Assembly (NCBI GenBank): GCA_900550965.1
Contig: URUC01000108.1
Coordinates: 1 to 5,233, forward strand
Direction of reading: 5' to 3'
Length of the DNA stretch: 5,233 nucleotides
Origin: an uncultured Collinsella sp.
Lineage (GTDB): Bacteria > Actinomycetota > Coriobacteriia > Coriobacteriales > Coriobacteriaceae
Of this stretch, positions 1 to 5,233 are shown piece after piece. Within the stretch, counting starts at the first letter, position 1; each line of letters starts with the position of its first letter. The translations under genes and the position numbers were made by a program. Under the pieces are notes generated by a model, which made no database searches, was not told where the DNA came from, and saw nothing but the letters and a program-made list of their open reading frames with translations.

Positions 1-1448
1 TTCACCCAGTCGGTCATCTTGCTCAGGGGGGACTCGCCGTCGTCGGTGGGCTCGTAGGAGTCCACCTCGGGGAGCAACAGGGGGAGCTGCTCCTCGGGCA
101 GGGGCTGCCAGCCGCACTTCTCGCAGTACACCATGGGGATGGGCTCGCCCCAGTACCGCTGGCGGGAGAAGACCCAGTCGCGCAGCTTGTAGTTGACCTT
201 GGCCGCGCCGATCCCCTTCTCCTCCAGCCACTGGATCATGGCGGGGATGGCGTCCTTCACGGTCTTGCCGTTGAGGAAGTCGGAGTTGACCAGGATGCCG
301 GTGTCGTCCTTGGCGGTGAAGGCGGCCTGCTGCACGTCCTCACCACCGGAGACCACCTCGATGATCTCGCAGCCGAACTTCTTGGCGAACTCCCAGTCCC
401 GGTCGTCGTGGGCGGGTACGGCCATGATGGCGCCGGTGCCGTAGGTGGAGAGCACGTAGTCGGAGATGAAGATGGGGATCTCCCTGCCGTTGACGGGGTT
501 GACGCCCCGCACGCCGTCCAGGCGCACGCCGGTCTTCTCCTTGTTGAGCTCGGTGCGCTCCAGATCGGACTTGGAGGCGGCGGCCTTCTGGTAGGCGGTG
601 ACTTCGGCGGCGTTCTTCAGCGCGCCGGACTCCAGCCACTTGCGCACCAGCTCGTGCTCGGGGGAGAGCACCATATAGGTGGCGCCAAAGAGGGTGTCCG
701 GCCGGGTGGTGTAGACCACGATGGCGTCGTCGGTGGTGGCCTGGAAGGTGACCTCCGCGCCGGTGGAGCGGCCGATCCAGTTCTTCTGCTGGGTCTTGAC
801 CCGCTCGATGAAGTCCAGCCCGTCCAGATCGTCGATGAGGCGCTGGGCGTACTCGGTGATCTTGAGCATCCACTGGCTCTTCTCCTTGCGGATAACGGGG
901 GAGCCGCAGCGTTCGCACACGCCCTCCACTACCTCCTCGTTGGCCAGCACGCACTTGCAGGAGGTACACCAGTTCACCGGCATGGTGGTCTTGTAGGCCA
1001 GGCCGTGCTTATAGAGCTGGAGGAAGATCCACTGGGTCCACTTGTAGTAGCTTGGATCGGTGGTGTTGACCTCCCGGCTCCAGTCGAAGGAGTAGCCCAG
1101 CATCTGTAGCTGCCTGCGGAAATTCTCGATGTTGTCGTGGGTCACCTTGGCCGGATGGATGTGGTTCTTGATGGCGTAGTTCTCCGTGGGCAGGCCGAAG
1201 GCGTCATACCCCATGGGGAAGAGCACATTGTAGCCGTCCATGCGGCGCTTGCGGGCCACCACGTCCATGGCGGTGTAGGGCCGGGCGTGGCCCACATGCA
1301 GGCCCTGTCCGGAGGGATAGGGGAACTCCACCAGGGCGTAGAACTTGGGCTTGTCGCTGTGATTCCCGGTCTGATAGACTCCGGTTTCCTGCCATTTCTT
1401 CTGCCACTTCGGCTCAATGGCGGCAAAATCGTATTTCAAATCTCTCAC
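1..1448 (-). CDS. leuS: Leucyl-tRNA synthetase, N-terminal 482 residues (3' end off the window)
   Basis: Class I aminoacyl-tRNA synthetase that charges tRNA-Leu with leucine in the cytoplasm and hydrolyses mischarged products. The frame opens with KYDFAAIEPKWQKKW, typical of bacterial LeuRS. The class I signature FPYPSGQGLHVGH lies at residues 42-54 (HIGH equivalent HVGH 51-54). A zinc-finger-like module has C161, C164, C178 and C181. The CP1 editing domain shows the threonine-rich TTRPDT at 247-252 and GTGAIMAVPAHDDRD at 337-351. The catalytic core resumes at RDWVFSRQRYWGEPIP (423-438). KMSKS and the anticodon-binding domain would lie beyond the left edge; a full protein is about 800-860 aa, so roughly 55-60% is present. 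The start is either GTG at 1448 or the in-frame TTG at 1439, which would give the familiar MKYDFAAIEP start. Neither has a strong ribosome binding site. A consensus promoter lies about 50 bases upstream. No frameshift is seen. Confidence 0.97.
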   Translation of the reverse strand, partial: MRDLKYDFAAIEPKWQKKWQETGVYQTGNHSDKPKFYALVEFPYPSGQGLHVGHARPYTAMDVVARKRRMDGYNVLFPMGYDAFGLPTENYAIKNHIHPAKVTHDNIENFRRQLQMLGYSFDWSREVNTTDPSYYKWTQWIFLQLYKHGLAYKTTMPVNWCTSCKCVLANEEVVEGVCERCGSPVIRKEKSQWMLKITEYAQRLIDDLDGLDFIERVKTQQKNWIGRSTGAEVTFQATTDDAIVVYTTRPDTLFGATYMVLSPEHELVRKWLESGALKNAAEVTAYQKAAASKSDLERTELNKEKTGVRLDGVRGVNPVNGREIPIFISDYVLSTYGTGAIMAVPAHDDRDWEFAKKFGCEIIEVVSGGEDVQQAAFTAKDDTGILVNSDFLNGKTVKDAIPAMIQWLEEKGIGAAKVNYKLRDWVFSRQRYWGEPIPMVYCEKCGWQPLPEEQLPLLLPEVDSYEPTDDGESPLSKMTDWV

Positions 1449-1495
1449 GCTTTCTTTCGATCTGTCTCGTCCGCGACGGGCATATAATCTGTGAT

Positions 1496-1524
1496 ATTAT
1501 AATCGAAAAGCGGCCGGTTTGCAA
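1496..1524 (-). promoter_or_regulatory. sigma-70-type promoter of leuS
   Basis: Read on the minus strand, TTGCAA (1524-1519) is followed by a 17-base spacer and a perfect TATAAT (1501-1496). Transcription would begin near 1489, leaving a leader of about 40 bases before the leuS GTG. That is too short for a T-box, the usual leucine-responsive control of leuS in Firmicutes. The call rests on motif match and spacing only. Confidence 0.8.
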
Positions 1525-1533
1525 GGGGTGTGC

Positions 1534-1562
1534 TTGACTTTTCCCGCTTATCCAGATAAGAT
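1534..1562 (+). promoter_or_regulatory. sigma-70-type promoter of the 1588-2049 gene pair
   Basis: TTGACT (1534-1539), a 17-base spacer and TAAGAT (1557-1562) make a near-consensus promoter reading right. Transcription would start near 1569, about 20 bases before the ATG at 1588. Its -35 box is only 9 bases from the -35 box of the leuS promoter, so the two divergent promoters stand back to back and polymerase could hardly occupy both at once. Confidence 0.8.
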
Positions 1563-1587
1563 GGAGGCGACAAAGAAGGGAGCGTGT

Positions 1588-2049
1588 ATGGACATGGGAA
1601 GCAGGCGCATGCAGATCGTCGGAATCGTCCTGGCCGTGCTGATGGCCGCCATGCTGGCGGGCACCCTGTGGGCGTACCGCCCGGTCTCGCTGGCGGAGGC
1701 GGCGGACGCCCGCACAGGGCTGGAGCCCAAGGTGGCGGTCGTGGTGCGCCTGGATGAGCTGGACGGGAATGGTACCTTCCATGAATATCAGGCATACGAT
1801 CCCGCCCTGCTGGAGCAGATGGAGCTTCTGGTGGACACCGCCCGGCTCCGTCTGGTCCGGCGGAGCTCCACCGCCCCCCTGGACGGCATGTGCATGGTTC
1901 TCATCATCGGGGAGGATAACATCATCTGCTCCTTTGACTACAACCTGGATACCAACGCCATCTACATCGGGGACCGGATTTACGCGCTCCGCTCCACCGA
2001 GTCGGCGCCCCTCTCCGAGCTGGTTTCCGCCGTCTGCGGGGAGGTGTAG
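1588..2049 (+). CDS. Hypothetical membrane-anchored protein, 153 aa
   Basis: I do not recognise a named family. A positively charged N-terminus (residues 1-8, RR at 6-7) precedes one hydrophobic segment at about 9-29, so the protein is probably an N-in/C-out anchored or secreted protein. The exported part of about 120 residues alternates short beta strands (VAVVVRLDEL, MCMVLIIGED, NIICSFDYNL, AIYIGDRIYAL) with one helix (PALLEQMELLVDTARL). This resembles small lipoprotein-like Firmicute domains of unknown function, but there is no lipobox cysteine. The start is ATG 1588 because AGAAGGGAG (1574-1582) lies five bases before it and the promoter -10 box is at 1557-1562; the frame stays open upstream, but those starts would fall in the promoter. 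It is followed after three bases by a shorter, related gene and is likely co-transcribed with it. Reality as a gene is well supported; function is unknown. Confidence 0.85.
   Translation: MDMGSRRMQIVGIVLAVLMAAMLAGTLWAYRPVSLAEAADARTGLEPKVAVVVRLDELDGNGTFHEYQAYDPALLEQMELLVDTARLRLVRRSSTAPLDGMCMVLIIGEDNIICSFDYNLDTNAIYIGDRIYALRSTESAPLSELVSAVCGEV
2038..2044 (+). promoter_or_regulatory. Ribosome binding site of the 2053 gene
   Basis: GGGGAGG lies inside the last codons of the preceding gene, eight bases before the GTG at 2053. It decides that GTG over the ATG at 2064, which is in another frame. It also indicates that the two genes are translated from one message. Confidence 0.75.
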
Positions 2050-2052
2050 GCC

Positions 2053-2340
2053 GTGGGCGTGCAATGGAAGTATCTCTGGCCTGTGCTGGTGCTGGCCGCC
2101 GCACTGGCGCTCGGGCTGGGGGCCGCCTTCCGGTTTCTCCGCCCAGCCTCCCTGGGGGAGCGGATCGGCGTGGCGGAGGGCGCGTCCCTCCGGCTGGTAG
2201 TGGTGGAACGCAGCAACGGCGGCGGGCATGGCTCCCACGAGAGCAGCGAGCCTGCTCTGCTGGCGGAGCTGTCCTCCCTGCTGGCGGACACCCGGCTGCG
2301 CTATGATGGGCTCACCGATGGCGGCGTCCCCGTCTCCCCC
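2053..2340 (+). CDS. Truncated membrane-anchored protein, paralogue of the preceding gene
   Basis: About 96 codons appear native: a short N-terminus with one Lys, a hydrophobic segment at about 7-28, then an exported domain. It aligns with the preceding protein without gaps near the membrane exit (RPASLGE here, RPVSLAE there) and again at the helix (EPALLAELSSLLADTRLR here, DPALLEQMELLVDTARLR there), so the two are probably tandem duplicates. The open frame runs on to 2616. After about residue 96 it becomes Cys/Ser/Pro-rich, has no similarity to the paralogue, and is antisense to a good cpaE-like gene, so I end the gene at the join. By comparison with its neighbour about 55-60 C-terminal residues are missing. 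The GTG start is three bases after the preceding stop. Function is unknown. Confidence 0.7.
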
Positions 2341-3074
2341 GCCGCAACCACGTGCTGCGTCCAAGCCGGCATGGCTGCTTGTTCGGTCTGCGAGGCAGGC
2401 TCGTTCTGCGCAATCTGCTCATGCTGCATCAGCGACAACTCGCCGCACCCGGCAAAGCCCTCAACTTCATCGAGTTCATCCGCCAGATTCACGCCGTGCA
2501 CGTATCCCATATCTACAGCCGGGGAATCGCCAGCATGCTGCGCCGGCCCTCCAGCGTCATCGTATACAAGGGGGTTCCGGGGGCGCCGACCATGCTCGGC
2601 TTCCGCTTTTCCATAATCATCAACACGCGGGCCTCTTGTAGCGCGAGGCGCCCCGGGTTCCCTATCAACAAAAGCATCGGGCTCAATCGTCATGCTCCGA
2701 TCGGAATCAACCGCTCCCTCGCCCGCGCGCCCGTTGCCGCATATACTGTGTGCAGCGATGACCTCGGTCGCCCCCGCGCGAAACAGCCCCTCGATATCCG
2801 ACGGATCGAGCGCTTCTATCAACACGACCACGCGACTCACGCGGCCTTCGGCCGTCAGGCGCGCAACAGTCTTGCGCACATCTTCGGTATCAAACAGAGA
2901 CGCCGCGATGATGGCAGCCCCGCGGCGCGACGGAAACGCCCGCGCCATGGAAACCAGCCCGTCCAGGTCACCCACGCGAAGCACCTGTGCACCCACATCA
3001 CGGCCCTCGACTTCCCGCTGCAACAGCCCGTAATCGCCGCACGCGCAGCACGCAAGCCAGATCGCCTTCATCAC
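2301..3074 (-). CDS. cpaE: CpaE/TadZ-like Tad pilus protein, truncated before the ATPase domain
   Basis: In Tad/Flp pilus systems CpaE/TadZ is a MinD-family ATPase with an atypical receiver-like N-terminal domain that places the secretion machine in the cell. Here residues 1-112 have a receiver-like pattern: AIWLACC strand, RGAAIIAASLF strand, SRVVVLIEA strand, then PSDIEGLFRAGATEVI, the usual helix and last strand. Residues 113-245 are a polar linker rich in acidic residues and later Gln/Ala. The deviant Walker A ATPase domain should follow, but the native sequence ends near 2336 at the join; the last ten or so codons to the stop at 2301 are probably foreign. The gene overlaps cpaB: GTG 3074 gives a GTGA overlap, and ATG 3071 gives TGATG. 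GGAGG at 3081-3085 serves either. The cpaE assignment rests on the N-terminal fold pattern and the cpaB neighbour, not on the ATPase. Confidence 0.72.
   Translation of the reverse strand: MMKAIWLACCACGDYGLLQREVEGRDVGAQVLRVGDLDGLVSMARAFPSRRGAAIIAASLFDTEDVRKTVARLTAEGRVSRVVVLIEALDPSDIEGLFRAGATEVIAAHSICGNGRAGEGAVDSDRSMTIEPDAFVDREPGAPRATRGPRVDDYGKAEAEHGRRPRNPLVYDDAGGPAQHAGDSPAVDMGYVHGVNLADELDEVEGFAGCGELSLMQHEQIAQNEPASQTEQAAMPAWTQHVVAAGETGTPPSVSPS
2322..2350. other. Join between two unrelated genomic blocks
   Basis: Two convergent genes both lose their 3' halves within this interval. The rightward paralogue gene stops resembling its neighbour after codon 94-96 (about 2340). The leftward cpaE-like gene, still in its linker, reads a few residues past about 2336 and meets a stop at 2303-2301 inside the other gene's sequence. 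Codon choice and inferred taxonomy change here. No inverted repeat, target duplication or transposase is present. The exact base cannot be fixed from the sequence alone. Confidence 0.7.
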
Positions 3075-3730
3075 TCGTCGCCTCCGCTCTTTTTGCCGCG
3101 CGCCGTGGCGGGAATCGTCAAGCTGACCGTTCCCTTGCCCGAGGCTCCCAGCAGTTCCTTGACGTCTTCGGGGTCAGCCGCCAGCGTCACCCATTCGATC
3201 TTGCCCTCGCGCGTGGCACCGGAATCCTCACTGGTATCGATCACGTGCGCGCCGCACAGCCGATCGGTCACGCCGTCCTTTTGCACGTACACGTCCACGT
3301 AGCTGCCCACGCCCGTGGCACCGCCGACCGAGTGCTCGGCATCGACCGCCACCGAAACGGCAACCTTGCCCTTAGGCACCTCGAGCTTGCGGCTCTCGGC
3401 CTTGGTGTAGACATTGCAGATCACGGCGTTTTTGGGAATACGCGAAGTCGTCACGTCGCCGCGCACCTGGCGCAGCTCGGTCGCTGCGTCACGCGGCAGC
3501 AGGCTCGTCAGCCATTCCTGGGTTATGACATTGGTCTCATCGAGGGTCTCGCCCACATCGATATCGCGCGCCGCGACGCAAACCTCGACGCGATCGCCAC
3601 CGTACTTGGCCAAGGTCTCAGCCTGGACCTGTTCGGCTTGCGAGCGGATCGACGAGCCGTAAACCATGCAGAGCAGAGCAGCGAGCACGCCCGCGACCAG
3701 ACTGATGGCGATGCGCTTGCTCTTGTTCAC
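3071..3730 (-). CDS. cpaB: Flp pilus assembly protein CpaB/RcpC (SAF domain)
   Basis: CpaB/RcpC is an inner-membrane-anchored periplasmic/extracytoplasmic part of the Tad (tight adherence) pilus machine; in Gram-negatives it works with the secretin. The 219-residue protein has a Lys/Arg-containing N-terminus, a membrane segment at about 7-25, then a SAF-like domain at about 46-110 (VEVCVAARDIDVGETLDETNV; later RIPKNAVICNVYT). A CpaB/RcpC domain follows at about 115-210, with the typical VAVSVAVDAEHSVGG and GVGSYVDVYVQ stretches and a C-terminal TVSLTIPATA strand. The Lys-rich tail RGKKSGGDE closes it. The start is GTG 3730 because AGAGGAG lies five bases upstream; the frame is open to 3814, but that extension (Arg/Trp-rich) is not family-like. 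It is the first gene after a terminator and overlaps the cpaE-like gene. Length is somewhat below that of proteobacterial CpaB, as is usual in Actinobacteria. Confidence 0.87.
   Translation of the reverse strand: MNKSKRIAISLVAGVLAALLCMVYGSSIRSQAEQVQAETLAKYGGDRVEVCVAARDIDVGETLDETNVITQEWLTSLLPRDAATELRQVRGDVTTSRIPKNAVICNVYTKAESRKLEVPKGKVAVSVAVDAEHSVGGATGVGSYVDVYVQKDGVTDRLCGAHVIDTSEDSGATREGKIEWVTLAADPEDVKELLGASGKGTVSLTIPATARGKKSGGDE
3081..3085 (-). promoter_or_regulatory. Ribosome binding site of the cpaE-like gene, inside cpaB
   Basis: On the minus strand GGAGG lies six bases before GTG 3074 and nine before ATG 3071, within the last codons of cpaB. With the overlapping stop and start it indicates translational coupling of the two pilus genes. 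Confidence 0.6.
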
Positions 3731-3735
3731 GGCCG

Positions 3736-3742
3736 CTCCTCT
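3736..3742 (-). promoter_or_regulatory. Ribosome binding site fixing the cpaB start
   Basis: AGAGGAG on the minus strand, five bases before GTG 3730. It selects this codon, which puts the basic residues and membrane helix at the very N-terminus, over the longer upstream starts in the same frame. Confidence 0.7.
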
Positions 3743-3804
3743 CATGGCAGTGCCGGGCGAATGCCCGTACCACCATTGTCTGAGCGGCCAGAGTGCAAAG
3801 CGGC

Positions 3805-3833
3805 GCAATCGCAATCTTGGTTTTCGATGTCAA
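3805..3833 (-). promoter_or_regulatory. Possible cpaB promoter
   Basis: A perfect TTGACA (3833-3828, minus strand) lies about 100 bases before the cpaB start and just downstream of the repeat cluster. The hexamer 17 bases further on is GATTGC, a poor -10 box, so the promoter would need an activator or the true one lies elsewhere. Motif evidence only. Confidence 0.3.
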
Positions 3834-3840
3834 ACCAATC

Positions 3841-3901
3841 GCTGACCAAAAGCTGACCAGCCCGTCAAGCTCGTGGCAAGGTTTTGGTCAGCACGTCAGC
3901 A
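3841..3901. repeat. Cluster of GCTGACC/GGTCAGC repeats upstream of cpaB
   Basis: GCTGACCA occurs at 3841-3848 and again at 3852-3859, an 11-base step or one helical turn. The 11-mer GCTGACCAAAA (3841-3851) has an exact inverted copy TTTTGGTCAGC at 3882-3892. A variant CGTCAGC follows at 3894-3900. The cluster sits directly upstream of the TTGACA box and so is placed like a regulator binding site for the pilus operon. A long-armed hairpin is also possible, but no T-run follows on either side. Confidence 0.55.
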
Positions 3902-3930
3902 AACTGTATGTTTCGAAGCTTTTCCGCAGC

Positions 3931-3965
3931 AAAAAAGCCGTCTCCCGAACAGTTGGGAGACGGCT
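3931..3965 (-). terminator. Rho-independent terminator of rsgA
   Basis: On the minus strand AGCCGTCTCCC (3965-3955), an 8-base loop and the exact complement GGGAGACGGCT (3946-3936) form an 11-bp perfect stem, followed by a run of T (3936-3931). It lies 18 bases after the rsgA stop and separates rsgA from cpaB. No T-run follows in the opposite direction, so it acts one way. Confidence 0.92.
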
Positions 3966-3982
3966 GTCATAGGAAAAATCAA

Positions 3983-5167
3983 TTACAGATGGACATCGGG
4001 ATCGAGCATTTGAGCGCTCACGCGCATGGATGACGCCAGGTTTTGGAACGTTTCCAGACGCAGGCTATCGATCTGCCCGGCGTCCTCGGCCTCGCGAACG
4101 GCGCAGCCCGGCTCATGGACATGCGTGCAATCGCCAAACCGGCACGCGCGCGATGCCTCGACAATCTCGGGGAAAGCGCGCGCCAGACCCCGCTCGTGAC
4201 CCACGAGCGGCAGGCTGCGCAGGCCCGGGGCATCGGCGATCACGCCGGCGTCGCCCGGCAGTGCCACCATCACGCGCGCGACGGTAGTGTGACGGCCCTG
4301 ATCGTCGCGTTCGCGCACACCGCCGGTCGCCAACGTATCGTGGCCCAGCAGCGCATTGAGCAGCGTCGACTTGCCGGCACCCGACTCGCCCAGAATCATG
4401 GCGCAGCTCCCGGCGGGCACGCAGGCACGGACCTCGTCCAGGCCGCGGCCCTCGGCAGAGGACGTCACGATCACGCGCACGTCCGGACCCACCAGGCGGC
4501 GCACGCGGTCCAGATCGCGCTCGAGTTCCTCGGCATCGCAGCGGTCAGCTTTGGTGAGTACCACCACCGGTTCGGCATCGCAGTCGAGCGCCAACACCAG
4601 CGAGCGCGCCACGCGGTCGAGCAGCACCTCGCCGGCACCGAGCGCCTGCACGATTAGCACGCTATCCACGTTGGAGCAGAGCACCTGACGCTCCCCGCGG
4701 GCACGGCCGCGCCAACGCTCAAAGCTCGTACGGCGCGGCAGCACGCACTCAATCACGCCCATATCGTGCCCGGGAGCGCGGCGCACCGCCACACGATCGC
4801 CCACGGCAGGCAGCAGGACCTCGTCCTCGCCGCGTGACTTGGCAAACCCCACAGCATGCTCGGCACGAAACGTGTCATCGGCAGTCGCCACCAGTGGAAA
4901 CCCGCGATCCAAGCGCACCACGGCGCCAAGCTGCATCTGCTCGGGCTCCTCGACATGCGCGCAGAAATCATCAAAGGCAGCCTGCTGGGCTTCATCGACC
5001 GGCAGGTCATCAAATGCCGGAACGTCCCGCAGCGCGTCAAGCCCCGGTACACTCGCCAGCAACTCCTCAGCAGATGCGGGAGCCTCGGTCGCGAGCTTCC
5101 GACGACGATCACGCTTAGCCCGCGCCCCCGTCGTCTTTTTCTTCGCTTTAGCCTTAGCCTTGCCCAC
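3983..5167 (-). CDS. rsgA: Ribosome small-subunit-dependent GTPase A (circularly permuted GTPase)
   Basis: RsgA (YjeQ/EngC) binds the 30S subunit and uses GTP hydrolysis in late maturation, releasing RbfA. Domains in order: a basic tail (residues 2-24, Lys/Arg-rich), an acidic/Ala linker to about 78, an OB-fold at about 79-145, the GTPase at about 165-330, and a zinc finger. The G motifs are in the permuted order typical of the family: G4 TKAD 205-208, G5 TSS 235-237, G1 GESGAGKST 260-268, G2 GRHTT 291-295, G3 DAPG 312-315. Zinc ligands are C342, C347, H349 and C355 in CRFGDCTHVHEPGC. At 394 aa it is longer than E. coli RsgA (350 aa), mainly through the N-terminal extension. The GTG start is fixed by GGGAGG five bases upstream. 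The gene stands alone before a terminator. Confidence 0.96.
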   Translation of the reverse strand: MGKAKAKAKKKTTGARAKRDRRRKLATEAPASAEELLASVPGLDALRDVPAFDDLPVDEAQQAAFDDFCAHVEEPEQMQLGAVVRLDRGFPLVATADDTFRAEHAVGFAKSRGEDEVLLPAVGDRVAVRRAPGHDMGVIECVLPRRTSFERWRGRARGERQVLCSNVDSVLIVQALGAGEVLLDRVARSLVLALDCDAEPVVVLTKADRCDAEELERDLDRVRRLVGPDVRVIVTSSAEGRGLDEVRACVPAGSCAMILGESGAGKSTLLNALLGHDTLATGGVRERDDQGRHTTVARVMVALPGDAGVIADAPGLRSLPLVGHERGLARAFPEIVEASRACRFGDCTHVHEPGCAVREAEDAGQIDSLRLETFQNLASSMRVSAQMLDPDVHL

Positions 5168-5172
5168 AAGCG

Positions 5173-5178
5173 CCTCCC
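5173..5178 (-). promoter_or_regulatory. Ribosome binding site of rsgA
   Basis: GGGAGG on the minus strand, five bases before GTG 5167. It supports the long form of the protein with its basic N-terminal tail, rather than an internal start nearer the OB-fold. Confidence 0.75.
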
Positions 5179-5205
5179 AGCACCATAAATCACAACTGAG
5201 CAGGT

Positions 5206-5211
5206 ATTTTA
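5206..5211 (-). promoter_or_regulatory. Possible -10 box upstream of rsgA
   Basis: TAAAAT on the minus strand lies in the only AT-rich stretch near the right edge, about 40 bases before the rsgA start. A -35 box at normal spacing would fall at or beyond the window edge and cannot be checked. No other gene is visible in 5168-5233. Confidence 0.25.
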
Positions 5212-5233
5212 AATCAAAAAGAGCTGGCCGGGC

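Noticed and set aside
408..1109. Long open frame on the plus strand (233 codons), with another at 721-996
   Set aside because: Both lie antisense to leuS, whose frame is unmistakable. They are Gly/Ala/Val/His-rich, as expected from reverse reading of GC-rich codons.
2322..2350. Insertion sequence or phage attachment site as cause of the join
   Set aside because: No terminal inverted repeats, target-site duplication, integrase, transposase or tRNA is present on either side.
1414..2364. 316-codon minus-strand open frame across the leuS promoter and the two small genes
   Set aside because: It has low-complexity His/Gln/Gly-rich content, runs through both promoters and is antisense to two genes with good ribosome binding sites and matching paralogue structure.
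2341..2616. Continuation of the 2053 gene frame beyond the join
   Set aside because: The translation becomes Cys/Ser/Pro-rich, loses similarity to the paralogue and is antisense to the cpaE-like coding sequence.
2352..3302. 316-codon plus-strand open frame
   Set aside because: It is antisense to both cpaE-like and cpaB genes and has no ribosome binding site or domain. A stretch near 2400-2570 looks protein-like, but the minus-strand reading fits the linker and neighbouring gene better.
3731..3814. Upstream extension of cpaB to an earlier start
   Set aside because: It would add 28 Arg/Trp-rich residues before the membrane anchor. The AGAGGAG at 3736-3742 clearly serves GTG 3730.
2987..3856. 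289-codon plus-strand open frame, and similar frames at 4043-4657 and 4856-5188
   Set aside because: They are Arg/His/Ala-rich antisense shadows of cpaB and rsgA. The first also crosses the non-coding region before cpaB.

Overview
The window reads as two blocks from different bacteria joined head-on near position 2335. Everything left of the join (1 to about 2335) looks like a GC-rich Firmicute of the gut Oscillospiraceae type (Flavonifractor/Lawsonibacter-like). Everything right of it (about 2340 to 5233) looks like a Coriobacteriia actinobacterium, most like Collinsella. These assignments rest on protein character and codon use, not on a database search. The likeliest cause is a misjoined metagenomic contig, with a genuine recombination event as the less likely alternative.

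Left block. The 5' part of leuS (leucyl-tRNA synthetase, 482 codons visible) runs off the left edge on the minus strand. Its promoter lies back to back with a second strong promoter that reads rightward into two tandem genes for small membrane-anchored proteins (1588-2049 and 2053 onward). The two proteins look like paralogues of each other. The second is cut at the join.

Right block, all on the minus strand. rsgA (ribosome small-subunit-dependent GTPase A, 394 aa, complete) ends in a clear intrinsic terminator at 3931-3965. A 250-base intergenic region follows. It holds a cluster of GGTCAGC/GCTGACC repeats and a possible promoter, and leads into cpaB (Flp/Tad pilus assembly, SAF domain). cpaB overlaps the start of a cpaE/tadZ-like gene. 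That gene keeps its receiver-like N-terminal domain and linker but loses the expected MinD-like ATPase domain at the join. cpaB and cpaE would be the first two genes of a Tad pilus operon whose remainder (cpaF, tadB, tadC, flp) is absent here.

No mobile element, CRISPR array, tRNA, rRNA or new defence or metabolic system is visible. The most notable observation is the join itself: two genes from opposite strands both lose their 3' ends at the same point.
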